NCBI RefSeq assembly: GCF_013373865.1
Contig: NC_050472.1
Coordinates: 12,919,913 to 12,983,912 of the forward strand
Length of the DNA stretch: 64,000 nucleotides
Source: Monomorium pharaonis
Taxonomy: Eukaryota; Arthropoda; Insecta; Hymenoptera; Formicidae
Direction: 5' to 3'
The notes under the pieces are model-generated. The model ran no database searches. It worked only from the letters and a program-made list of their open reading frames with translations, and was not told the DNA's origin. Numbering within the stretch: position 1 is the stretch's first letter; each line of letters begins with the position of its first letter. This document shows positions 50,615-61,567 of the stretch, piece by piece. Made by a program: the position numbers and the translations under genes.

Positions 50615-52205
50615 TGCGACGTTACTTTTTTGGCGTCTACAACTTCGTCGTGCTCGTCACTTCCTTTACTATCAGTTGGGCGCTAGACGCGGAATCCGCG
50701 CCGTACAAAAATCGCAAAACTTTCGGTACTTTGCACGATGGCCAAATGCCGGCTAGTCTGCCTCTACACGAAGTGGCAGAGGGGCGAGGTTTTTTCTCGG
50801 TACGCGGAATAGGAGAGGAGAGGTCTTGCGTGAATAACTAGATCGAATTAATAAGTATAATAAGCGTGTATTGAAATTAGGATGGCAACAACGTTGTACA
50901 ACGAATACATTTTAATTATTTGACATGACTCTTTAGTACGGCGGTATCGTACTTAACTTGGCATTTACAATATCTCGAAAACTACACTGTATAGGCTACA
51001 CTCTACATTTAACAATACGACACGCGACGTTAGCAATAGACGGGATAGACTGCGACGTAATATGCGCATTCCGTGTAGATATTCTCATCTACGGAAGCTC
51101 GCCTCGGTACTGTGCACCTGGCTCACTCTCGGTATGTGGCAAGTGAATCCCGATGATATCAATCTACGCACTATCCCGTTGCGAGACTTTAATTCTTACA
51201 TAAATACAGAGATCGACTGTCGGCTCGAAATACTCCCCGAGGGAGGAGACAATAGGCGCAATTAGTAATCTATACGAGGCGGAGATCGACACGGCCCTGC
51301 TACGCAGGGTACAAACAGAATACAATTATTTCGCCCACCGAACGCTCGGTAGGGTAATTACGTCTTACGAAATGCCGGGCCGGCCGTCTCCGCCCTTACC
51401 GCGTGGTCGAAGTGGTGGCCTTACAGAAGTTGACGTCATCGAGGGCCGTGGAACCGCTCTTGTGGATGTCTCACCGAACAGTGATGAACCGTGAGCGATC
51501 GGGGGTGCCGCGGACGCCGGCAGCGGCCCGCGCATTGATCGCGCTTTGATTCGCGCGTATACCGATCGCTAATCGATGGGAGGTTCTTCGCCAGTCCTGC
51601 AGGATTTCAGCGTCCGAGGGCGTCTCTGGCCGTGACGCCGCGCCATTAAAAAAATGCGGATTGCACGCCTCGATGTCTTTCCTCGTCGTATCGGCGGCTG
51701 CTGGGCCGACTCGGGGTTGATCAGGCCGGTTTATTCCGTGAGGCTGTGACGATCGCTCCGGCTGGGGTTTCCTCCACCCGGGTGTAAAGGCGCACGCTCT
51801 TTCCCCGGCGTCATCCCAGGCTGCACCGGACTGCTGCTCCTTTCTCTATAATAAGATACAGCGGCAGTGTTTGTCCCTCGACTTTCCTACGTACCTCGGT
51901 ACTGTAGGTAAATACTTGCCCTTACTCGCTGTTTTCCGGCTGTCCGGGGCCCCGCCGCTCGGTCGTCTATGCTTCTTATTAACATTCCCTCGACGGCTGC
52001 TCCATTAATTACAACTGGTAGTCGTGGCACACCACTTCTCCCGCGGATCGCGACTTCCGCTTAGCGGATACCTAAGTGACTTAATACTAAAAGAAATATT
52101 ACTCAGAAAATGAGAGGCCGCTCTCCCTTTCGGAGTAATAAGCGGCCCCAAATGACCTTTCCCGGCCATCCGGCCCTTGTGACTGACGAAAAACGTCACG
52201 TCACA
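50615..52205. mobile_element. Solo LTR copy B (TGCGACG...CGTCACA) in mariner transposase
   Basis: CGGT flanks both sides (50611-50614, 52206-52209). Starts TGCGACGTTAC, ends AACGTCACGTCACA; 1591 bp. Matches copy A over most of its length and copy C at both ends. GC-rich, with frames that are not conserved between copies. Confidence 0.88.
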
Positions 52206-52980
52206 CGGTATACACACGGAGAACAACTGTGAGAGAGAGAGAGAGAGAATTTTGAGAAAAAGAAAATATCATCCATACCATATTACATTAACGCAAGCTC
52301 TAACTTCAAATGCCATGCAACAGCGTATACTGTTTTGTCGATGGGCCATACGGATGATTGCGCATGACGCAGATTTTTTCAAATATGTTCTATTTTCCGA
52401 TGAATCGACATTTAAAAATAACGGAGAATTGAACACACATAATTGTCATTACTGGTCAGATGCCAATCGATATTGGCATAAACAAGTAGATAATCAACAT
52501 CGTTGATGCGTAATGGTTTGGTGTCGAATCGTCAACGGTTATCTCATTGGTCCATTTTTTTTTTAAGAGAATATGAACAGATATGTCTTTTTGGAGTTAC
52601 TAAGGGATCATTTACCTGTTTTACTCGAAGAAGTCAATTTGGAGACGAGGCGAATGTGGATTCAGCTGGATGGTGCGGCACCACATTATGCACAATTCGT
52701 AAAGAATTTTCTGGATCAAAACTTCAATGGCAGGTGGATCGGACAAGGTGGTCCAGTTCATGGCTCGCCCGGTCACCAGATTTGACTTCTCCTGATTTTT
52801 ACTTGTAGGGATATTTAAAAAATGTCGCATACGAACGAGAACCGACGACAAGAAAAAACATGATCGAACGGATTCGAATTGCTTGTAGAGCGATACCAAA
52901 AGCCATCTTACTTAAAACGGTCGACCATTTCGGAAAGATGACAACTTTGAACAGTTTCTGCGATAGATGCTAAAAGAATG

Positions 52981-53100
52981 CTCGGATCTTGCCTTGACTG
53001 GCTGGATCATGCTCGGGTCTTGCCTTGACTGGCTGGATCATGCTCGGAACTTGCCTTGATTGGCTGGATCATGCTCGAGTCTTGCTTGATTGGTCGAATA
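52981..53100. repeat. Four tandem copies of a 31-bp repeat after the transposase
   Basis: Unit begins CTCGGATCTTGCCTTGACTG and ends GCTGGATCATG. Copies start at 52981, 53012, 53043 and 53074; the last is shortened. Confidence 0.9.
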
Positions 53101-53943
53101 ATGTAAGATAAAACTATCAGAAAGTGAATATTTTACAAGGTATTTTGTATTTTTATCAAAATATTACAAGTTCGGAGCTTTATAACTCGAAAAGTGCTTC
53201 ATAAAAAGACATTTGTTTATAGTGTTTCAGAAAGCTCTCGAGGCAAGCTACAAGAATAAAAAATGCAATAAAAAATAGGGATTGCGGTTTAAAAAAATTG
53301 AAGTGACCTTCACGTAACCTTCAAATGACTCTTCAGTGTCAAATCAATGATACCATCTTATGGCCTCCTCGAAACCATAAAACTTTTGTCTGAAACATTT
53401 TTCTCTAAAATGCTTTGTTTCCGAAATAATTGCGTGTGTTAATTAAAATGGCTTACCCTGTATATATTTCATATTATTAAACTTATATCTTATTATAACA
53501 AAATTTAATAATATAAAAAATATATATTGAAACAAAATTTTGACAGCAGACATTTTAAGCTTATATATATACATATATGCTACTTTTGTTATATATATGC
53601 ATTTATGCTTTATACCGTGTAATACGTTGGGTATTATGTAAGATTAATCCGTTTTTATGTTCTAATATAAAAATATATACAGGAGAAGCAGTTATTACAT
53701 GTAACGCGACTAAAGAAATAACGCAACTTTTAACGCGGCGCCTATAGCACGAGATTATCATCTTGTTTTGCCAATAATTCAGAATGATGGAACTTATATA
53801 TTATTATATATAGATGAATTCTGCTTTTAATGCTCTTTAATTTTTGTTCTTACAGAATTTTCAAAATGTAAAAAAAAGCGGTGGCGATGGGGTAAATTAA
53901 AAAGTTTGAAATTTTGAAAAATCTAAATGTACTGTTGTAAAGA
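53101..53943. other. Mariner 3' region and AT-rich DNA
   Basis: The sequence around 53448-53466, TTACCCTGTATAT, is the inverse of a TACAGGGTAA terminus and is the probable right end of the mariner-like element. The matching left end is not found in the window. The rest is AT-rich with no gene. Confidence 0.55.
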
Positions 53944-54811
53944 TGTAACCGTGAATCTGTTTTACTACGGATAGCCGCGGGAATTCAGGGTTCGGCGGCG
54001 GACTCGATTGAATAAGTAGGCGTCGTGTTGGACTAATTCTAGGTTTATTGCAAAATAGTTATTCCTACCCTAATAGTTACAAGGTCCCTACTTTAATATG
54101 TACAAAGCTCCTCTGGTGAGAGGTGGTGCGCTCGCTATAGTTGGCGGTGTGTTCCGCTGTCGTGCTGGAGCGGTCGATCGCTCGGCGGGCGCGCGGATTC
54201 GCTGGCGGTGCGGGTAGCGTGCCGATTCGCTGGCGGCGCTCGGTCGGCGCAAGGCGGCACGCGGATTCGTCGGGGCGCTCGGTCCTGCGCGGATAATGTG
54301 CGTCGGTCGGTGACGTGTGGTGGCCCTGTGGCCCGGTAGCGGCGCGTGCGCAGTCGCGTCCGGCCCTCGGCGCGGCGTCAGCTGTTTGTCGATCAGCTGT
54401 TCTCCTCGGTCGCGGTTCCCGGTGGCGAGTGTCTCCGGCTTTTTCTCATTACGAGGGAGTCGGAGACCGGCGAGATGGCCTGCTCAGTGCGCGGGCCGTT
54501 GGTGTGTCGGGATTCGGGTCGTGAGGATGCCGCTCAGTGCGCGGACAGGAGAACGCTCAAGGCGCGTTCGGAGTGAGAGACAGGCGTTCAGTGCACGCTC
54601 GAGGATATCTGGTTCACTCCACCAGGAGGATGTGGCCGTCTCAATGCGTCGGCCGGGACTCGGTGTCTATCGCACGAGCGCGTCGGCTTTTATACCGTCG
54701 AGAGCGGAGGTACGGAGTGGAGGAGCTAGCGAGAGAGAGGGGACCACGCGAGGAGGGGGGTAACGGCCCTGTACCAGTATACATACGTCACGGCCCATAC
54801 GGCTCGTTACA
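53944..54811 (-). mobile_element. Solo LTR (TGTAAC...GTTACA), minus orientation
   Basis: AAGA flanks both sides (53940-53943, 54812-54815). Ends TGTAACCGTGAATC and CGGCTCGTTACA. On the minus strand a TATAAAAG box lies near 54692 and AATAAA near 54050, which sets the orientation. The GC-rich interior yields arginine-rich frames that I reject as genes. Confidence 0.82.
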
Positions 54812-54815
54812 AAGA

Positions 54816-56416
54816 GTATAAAATTCCATAAAACTTTTGTATAAAACATTTTTTCATAAACCTTGGATTTTTAAAGATATTCGCCAAAAACGGAAAAATG
54901 CGTTATTTTCGAGGGGTAGTTTCAACCCCTAAACATCGAAATACGCCGCTAAAAAAATATGGGTCTAATATTTTTTCATGTTCTACAACATATTCAAAAC
55001 TCATTAAAATCGGTGAGAAACAATTCTATCCGTCGTTTCCTTGTAAGTATAGTCGAAACGTTTCGAAATTTAACATTTTTTAACACAACTGGTTTTTAGT
55101 CGCGTTTATAATTATATAATGTTTATTTAATAAATTATAATATAGTAGGAAAATTTGTCTTGGCTCGATATATTGACTTGTTTATCGTATTATTTTTAAT
55201 AAAAGTTTTTATAAACTTTTTATGGTTTGCAATTACTCTGCTGTATAAACAATGCAATATTCAAAACTAATATTTTGCAGACGTTGAAGATGATCAACAC
55301 TTTGACACGATTACCGATAATTTTTCAATAGGCTGGTAATCAATGGATCCTCAGTAGACTGGCTAGCATCAAATTTGATTATCAATTTCGCGATACATTG
55401 CCTTACGTTCGCTTTTCCTTGCTTGCTCATAAATATAACTTAATAATATAACCTACCGTGACATCGTCAGAGAAGTAAATTTTCCATCGAATAAACAATG
55501 TTAAAAAACCCCGTTTTTTCACCCCTCGCCGGAAAGGACAAAAATTATTGGAAACGTTGTGAATAAGTATCTATTTAACAAAAATAAACTCGGGAATGTC
55601 CAGAATTAAGAGGAAAACTTTTGGCGCTAAAACAAAAATGCATATTATACGAGATAAAGATAGGTTTATGAAAGAAAGAGTTTCTGTGTTCTAAGCGCTA
55701 GATACGTATTCTTATTGTTCTAAAGAAGGAAGATGGATAAAAGGTCGTATATTTCTTAATGTGAGTTTGTTGACGAACCAGACCACAGCAAAGTAAACGT
55801 CATAAAATCGAGCTAAAACGCTACGCGACTTACAAGAAAGTACTGGTAATTCTACTTTTGAATGAGTCAGTACCTTCAAAAAGGGAGGTGAAAAGCAAAA
55901 ACCATATTTTGGTTTTTGGGTGAATAGGCCTTAGTTTCTGAGAAAATTGCATCTAAATGTGCATTTTTCGGCCGGTAAAGTAAATACAATGGAAAGCCAC
56001 TTCTCGGCATGAAGCGCGGTGACTGCAAGTGCTAAGTGCGTGTTTACTGTTTTGCTATTCGAGCTGGGTTCGAAACCAGTTGTGATTTTTTTTCAGTCTG
56101 TATCTCAATTAAATTGATTTTCTTTATTTTTAAAAAAATTTTTTTATTGTTTTAATAATTTTTTTAATGCTATAAAATATAATTAAAAAATAACAATACA
56201 TTTTTTATTAATTATAAATTTTAACATTTTTGTACAATGTAGCGTTCATTTTTTAACTTTGGAGGATACCAAGCAATTATTTGGTAAGATATTATCTAGA
56301 TATTTCTAAATATTTTTATATCAATCTTCTGTGGACCACGCATAGTGAAGAAAGGAAAGAATTAAATTTACGATATGATGCCATGGGAATTCAATCCTTA
56401 ACTTACTATTTATTAT
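54816..56416. other. AT-rich unassigned DNA
   Basis: No protein family recognised. A GGTTCGAAACC box at 56067-56077 followed by T8 looks Pol III-like, but no tRNA fold closes around it. Confidence 0.45.
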
Positions 56417-56599
56417 TGTTGCGCCGCAGCACAAAAAAAATACTCACGCACATACTCACTCGTGCTGGAACGTCCGGAAAACCAAGCCGTAGTTCAAATT
56501 TCAGCAACTTTATTAATGAAAACGGACTCGAACAGAGAACACGCATGACATATCCGAATAAACGATCATATCAAGACTTAACATTCCTGGATTTAATTT

Positions 56600-57486
56600 G
56601 AAGTATGTAACTTTTCTTCTTCCTCTTCCTCTGAAGTAGAAGGACTTCCTCTCAGAAAATCAAACGTAGATCTTGCCCCAAAATACATTTCTGCTGGAAA
56701 CACTCTGGTTGCTTCATGTTTTGAAAAACAAAAAGCCAACAAACAAAGAAAGATCCCAACTTTTTGATTTTCAGAAATAAACTTCGATAAATACTCTAGA
56801 ATCGTTCGGTGTTATCATTCGACTTGTCCATCAAACTGCAAGTGAAGAGGAATTGTCCGAGTCTTTCTAATTCCCATAAATGTCGGCACCTCCTGAAAAA
56901 ATTGAAACTCAAGATTCCTAATTTGATCTGTATGCAATTCCAAAGAAATTCCATGACGAGAAAACACTTGGTCGATCAGGGATCTAGCTGCTAAACTAGC
57001 TCTTTCATTCTTAAGGGAAACAGCCTCAGGCCACTTTGTAAAGCAATCAACCGCTAGAAGATATTTATTTCTTTGTATTGAGGTTGGCAGAAAGCTCAGA
57101 ATATCTATCTCTATCCTCTCAAAGGATAGAGGTAGATATTTTGAGTCTTCTGCCCATATTATAAATGTGTAGAGGTGTCCTTTTCTTGTGTGGAGAAGAC
57201 CTTTCTTCGCCACACAGATCTTACAAGAACAGAACTTACACCATTCTTCAACATCTTTTTTACAAGTTGCTCAATAAAATCTTTTGCGAATCTGAAATAT
57301 TTTATTCATACCGAAATGTCCACCGCTAGAAAAATCGTGTGCCTCGTCTAGAACCTCCTTCACCTTTTGTTGAGTCACAACAATTTGGAAGACGCTCTTT
57401 TGTAAGCTTGGGGAAGTCCACCTTTTATACAAAACTGCCTCGATCATTTCCAACATCTCCGAATAACTCCAGTGTCTCCAGTACAT
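56600..57486 (-). pseudogene. Gypsy integrase
   Basis: From 57486: HDFSSGGHFGMNKIFQIRKRFY (zinc-binding H..H part), then a CKFCSCK..C-type region, VDCFTKWPEAVSLKNE (core) and LHTDQIRNLEFQFFQEV (57213-56815), and a C-terminal KHEATRVFPAEMYFG block near 56690. Frameshifts separate them. Confidence 0.85.
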
Positions 57487-57544
57487 CTTCTCGAAGCAAG
57501 TCCCGGAATCAACTTCTTGCCATACTTGTCGCCTTCCGACCTCT

Positions 57545-58124
57545 TTATTCTGTTATCTTTTGGAGATGATAGGATCTTGCTGCTGCGCAGTTCGCCATTC
57601 TTGTACACCATTTTGAATAAAAATCAATCGCCCGAAGATTTCGTCCTTGGAAGATGCTTCTCTGAGTTTCACTTTGGTGCAATAGCGGCAAGATAATTCC
57701 GAGCATGGAATTCTGGATAAGCCATCTGCATTTCCATGTCCTTTTCTGCTGCGACAGCAAATATCGAAATCATATTGTTGTAAACGTTCCAATCATCTTG
57801 CTAGTTGCCCCTCCAGATTCCGAAAGGACGTCAACCATCGCAACGAAACGTGATCAGTTCTTATCAAGAACTTTCTTTTATATAAATAACGATGAAAAAA
57901 ATTGATAAAATTGATCTCAGTCAGAAGTTCCCATCTTGTGACACAATAGTTCCGCTTCGCCTTGTTAAACACAAACTAAAATAAGCGATAACCTTCTCCT
58001 CTTCTTTATAAAACTGAAAAAGAACCGTCCCGATGCTGTAATTCAAGGCATCAATATCTAAAACAAATTGCCCTTTCCCTACTGGAAAAGATAAAACCGG
58101 AAAAGAAGTTAAAACAGATTTCAA
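57545..58124 (-). pseudogene. Gypsy RNase H and linker
   Basis: Minus-strand pieces: FVLDIDALNYSIGTVLFQ and EEKVIAYFSLCLTR (58124-57921), then QQYDFDICCRSRKGHGNADGLS (57792), the end of RNase H and start of the integrase linker. Confidence 0.82.
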
Positions 58125-60440
58125 TTTTTCAAATGCCTCCTGGCACTCAGTTCATCAAGGAAATTTACAACTCTCTTCTGTCAATTTGTATATATAAAGG
58201 TTTAGTAATACAATAAAAATTCTTAACAAATCTTTTATAATAAAAACAAAAACCGAGAAAACTATGTATTTACAAGACTTAGGAAGCGGCCATTGCTTAA
58301 CACAAGAAATCTTCTCCGGGTCAGTTGCAACCTCCTCTGCAGAAATTGTGTGTCCCAAATATTATACTTTTTTTTTAAATACACATTTCTTTGGATTAAC
58401 TTTTAGGTTTGCGTCTCAAAAACAAGAAAAGATTTCTTTCAAATTTTTCATCATTTCTTTAAAATCCTTTCCAAAAATAATAACATCATCCAAATACAAA
58501 ATTTTTGAAATTAATACTCTTAACACTTTCTTCATAAGACGTTCGAAACTTGCAGGAACAAAGGCCAAAAGGCATGACAGTAAATTGCTACAAACCATTA
58601 CCCAGAAAAGACAGTTTTTTCACAATCCTTAGGATCTATTCTTACTTACCAGTAACCGCTGCGACGTAACTTTCCGTCGGGAACCGCCAGATCCGAGGGG
58701 CTACGCCCAATTAACAATAATTAATAATAATTTCTCTAACAGCTCGCGGGTAACGCTTCCTCGCGAGATCGGTAACGTTCGAAAATGGTAGACTGTGTGA
58801 ACGGTAACTCCAAAAATGCTCTAATTTTCTGGGCGCCAGGCGCGGATTTCCGCGCCGCACAACAATTAACTATAAATCGGTAGCCGGATAGGAAGCGTTA
58901 CTAATGCCGGTGGCTCTTTTCTCGAAGTGGTAGAGGGGCGTGGTTCTTTAGTAATCGAGGGGGGTGGAGAGCTCGGATCGAGGCAGGTCGTAGAAAAGAA
59001 TAGATACTCAATTGTCAATTAAATATCAAATTTAAAATATATTTCGTTAAAGATAGAGGAGTACGGTGTCGACGACAATCGTGGAGCTTACTCCACTTAA
59101 TAAAATTTCATAAATTCACAGATGTGGTTAGGACGGAAGCCGAAAGTCGGCACAAAGCGAATGCGGAAACTTTAATTTTTCTCTACAAGGCGGGAGGCCG
59201 TCGAGGCTCTCCGCTCGTCAATCACAATAATTATAATATGCTCGAGATCGGTATTCGCGATAATAAAGAACGCAAGTATTAATTACAAGATGACTGTCGG
59301 TGCCGGCTTTGTCCGAGAGGGACGTACTTAATAACTAAATATTCAGGCCGGTCGGTCCGATCTTTCGCGCGGCCACGAGACTCTACTTTGTATTTCGAGT
59401 CCTCTACACTAATAAATAAGCAACAGCAAAACGGTATCGGATTCGGGATCACCGGTAACACGACAAACGGTATCCCTTATCCGGTTCCGCACGAAAGTCG
59501 ACCGCCTTACCGAATCTTACTGAATTCCGCGTGGCTGCCGAGTGATGGCCTTACAAAAAATCTCCAAATCCTCGTCCGCCGAAGTTGATCGTAGAGCTGG
59601 TCCTTTGATACGCCTTATCGCACCGTCGACCGAACAGTGAGGAGCCCCTGTCCCGCGCCGGCCGGCTCGAGCCGTCGCGCAGGCGCGGACGCTCTTCGAT
59701 TACCAATAGATGGATCCACGTGACTCGCGTGATCCTCGATCCAGCGCCGCGCTGCTTCATCTCTCGAAAGGTCCGTGATGGACACGTGCTCCAAAAGTGC
59801 GATCCCTTTTTCCGCCGTTTCGGTAGGTCCGGCTGGCCAGGCCGCGACCAATCCGATCTTGGTGACTGGCGGTTTACATGGCTGTGGCCGTTCTTCCGGT
59901 CCGTAGCCCGGTGGCGCGTGCCCACGGCGTGATCCTTGCTGGGAGCCGTCGTGTCTCCGTGCTGTCATTCGGCGCGGTCGGTACCCTTGGCTCAGGGACG
60001 ACAACGCGCTGCGGGGCCCGACGCACGGCTCGGCGGGGAAACTCCTTGAAAAGCGCTCCTTCCACTGTCGATTGTCCCCAGCAGAATTCCCACAACGGCT
60101 GCTCCTCCGTCGCCCTTAGCACACTCTTTAGATGAGCCCTCACTCGGCGCCTTTACTTTAAAATTTGACGCGCGCGCCGGACGCGCCACGTCACACAGCT
60201 TTTTAAGTCAAAAGTGCAAAACCACAAATTGCCCGCAAAACAAATCCAAATTATTATTTCCTCGGTAAGAGATAGGAATCTTTTATTGTTACGGCATTTA
60301 ATCTCCGAAAATTCACACAATCGAATTGTGCCGTCTTTTTTCTTTGCCAGAACAGGAGAAATCCATGGGCTACTAGATTCCTCTATGACTTTTTGTTCTT
60401 TTATTTCTTCTAATTATTAATTTATCTTTGCTTGTAAATG
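58125..60440 (-). pseudogene. Gypsy reverse transcriptase, split by LTR copy C
   Basis: Before the LTR: SSSPWISPVLAKKKDGTIRL (near 60370) and LWFCTFDLKS at 60205. After it: a VRIDPKDCEKTVF block at 58650 and then ASFERLMKKVLRVLISKILYLDDVIIFGK (catalytic YLDD, near 58510). The LTR removed nothing: excision plus one 4-bp repeat restores the join in FDLKSG. Other shifts and stops are present. Confidence 0.85.
58660..60195. mobile_element. Solo LTR copy C (TGCGACG...CGTCACA) in Gypsy RT
   Basis: Flanks CCGC (58656-58659) and CAGC (60196-60199) are a 4-bp duplication with one change. Starts TGCGACGTAAC, ends GCCACGTCACA; 1536 bp. Shares ends and internal landmarks (GGCGC..GCGGA..TCCGCGCC block, GTGGYAGAGGGGCG) with copy B. 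Diverged elsewhere. Confidence 0.82.
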
Positions 60441-60983
60441 AAGAAGAATACGACAAGGTACCTGTTTTATGGGAGAAGAATCACAAAGTTTTATATTATG
60501 ACAGAGAATATCATAGTTTTCCGCAACAATATTATCGAAAAAGATATTATAAAATTCACATAAGAAATCTAAAAAAAATTTTCTTTTGCTCAATTTCTAA
60601 ATGTACAGAGCTCTGTTCGGAACTATTCTATTTCTGCAAAATAATTAGAGAGCTCGGCAAGGCAGTTCTCAATGCGAGGACAAATTAGCCCGCGCTTTAC
60701 TACCACGTTTTCTGTGAAACCAAAAACATTTTCAAAAAGGCCATCAAAAATACCCGTTCGGGAGAAAAAGTCTCCTCTGAGTATGGCCTCATCGTTAATA
60801 TCTGTAAAATTTCAAAACAGTACAAAATTTGTCTAGACGAACAGAAGCGGTAGCCAGTGAAATTATCGACACCCTTCCGTGGGATATTTCAAATTGCAAC
60901 ACTCTATCTGCTCCTGATTCAAAGAAGCCGCCATACCGATACTCAATACCGACACATCTGAGCCCGTGTCAATTCTAAAAGAA
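60440..60983 (-). pseudogene. Gypsy protease region
   Basis: The minus strand near 60975 reads IDTGSDVSVLS, the retropepsin active site (DTGSD). The downstream sequence to 60440 is open only in pieces. Its upstream partner is lost where array H begins at 60984. Confidence 0.75.
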
Positions 60984-61567
60984 GAGTGGCACCCGTTTGA
61001 CCACGTTAATATTGGCCACGGTTTCGATTGACCACGTCAATATTGGCCACGTCAATATTGACCACGTCAATATTGGCCACGTCAATATTGACCACGATCC
61101 CGATTGACCACGGGGTGGATTGGCCACGTCAATATTGGCCACGTCAATATTGACCACGCGTTATTATTGACCACGCGTCAATATTGACCACGTCATTATT
61201 GCCCACGCGTCAATATTGGCCACGTCACTATTGGCCACGCGTTATTATTGACCGCGTCAATATTGACCACATCATTATTGCCCACGCGTCAATATTGGCC
61301 ACGTCACTATTGACCACGTCATTATTGCCCACGCGTCAATATTGGCCACGTCACTATTGACCACGCGTCAATATTGACCACGTCACTATTGACCACGCGT
61401 CAATATTGCCCACGTCATTATTGCCCACACGTCAATATTGGCCACGTCACTATTGCCCACGCGTCAATATTGACCACGTCACTATTGGCCACGCGTCAAT
61501 ATTGCCCACGTCATTATTGCTCACGCGTCAATATTGACCACGCGTCAATATTGTCAACGTCAATATT
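60984..61567. repeat. Array H: one-sided array of ATTGNCCACG units
   Basis: Begins GAGTGGCACCCGTTTGACCAC, the same terminus type as array D, then tandem units CCACGTCAATATTGR or CCACGCGTCAATATTGR. The first base pair after TTG alternates G, A or C (TTGGCCAC, TTGACCAC, TTGCCCAC). All units point one way; there is no core and no second arm or right terminus. Confidence 0.85.

Larger units (their letters stand above)
49277..52973 (+). pseudogene. Mariner/IS630-like transposase, split by array G and LTR B
   Basis: ATG at 49277 starts MADYTSSEIVDILL, which is cut at 49318 by array G and resumes at 50371 with LGAFGNYRQAARLYQ and a YPNRRHPN helix-turn-helix region, then NPHISSRQIARQIG. LTR B (50615-52205) cuts again. 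From about 52250 the catalytic part follows: KYHPYHITLTQ, FKYVLFSDESTF (first Asp), NCHYWSDAN, then after a stop NRYVFLELLRDHLPVLL, RRMWIQLDGAAPHYA (second Asp), RWIGQGGPV, SPDLTSPDFYL (third Asp, DDD/E type), ending near 52973. Frameshifts exist besides the two insertions. It belongs to a transposase family common in insects with a W.GRGGPV..ARSPDLT signature. Confidence 0.9.
56417..60983 (-). mobile_element. Gypsy retrotransposon, minus strand, gag missing
   Basis: In transcription order: protease (60975), RT (about 60400-58000, split by LTR C), RNase H (58124-57545), integrase (57490-56600), then an LTR end that starts TGTTGCGCCGCAGC at 56417 with TTTATT (inverse AATAAA) near 56510. The 5' part, including gag, has been removed at array H. 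Gene order PR-RT-RH-IN marks it as Gypsy (Ty3). Confidence 0.85.

Noticed and set aside
54315..54821. Arginine/serine-rich frames in the solo LTR at 53944-54811
   Set aside because: Overlapping frames in three phases due to high GC; no domain, and the LTR orientation is opposite.
56020..56092. tRNA gene or SINE head: GGTTCGAAACC box, TGCTAAGTGC upstream, T8 downstream
   Set aside because: The T-arm pairs poorly (four pairs with an eight-base loop) and no acceptor stem closes. At best a decayed Pol III-derived repeat.
60984..61567. CRISPR-like appearance of regular short repeats
   Set aside because: Units are 15-17 bp with no unique spacers, no cas genes, in a eukaryotic setting.
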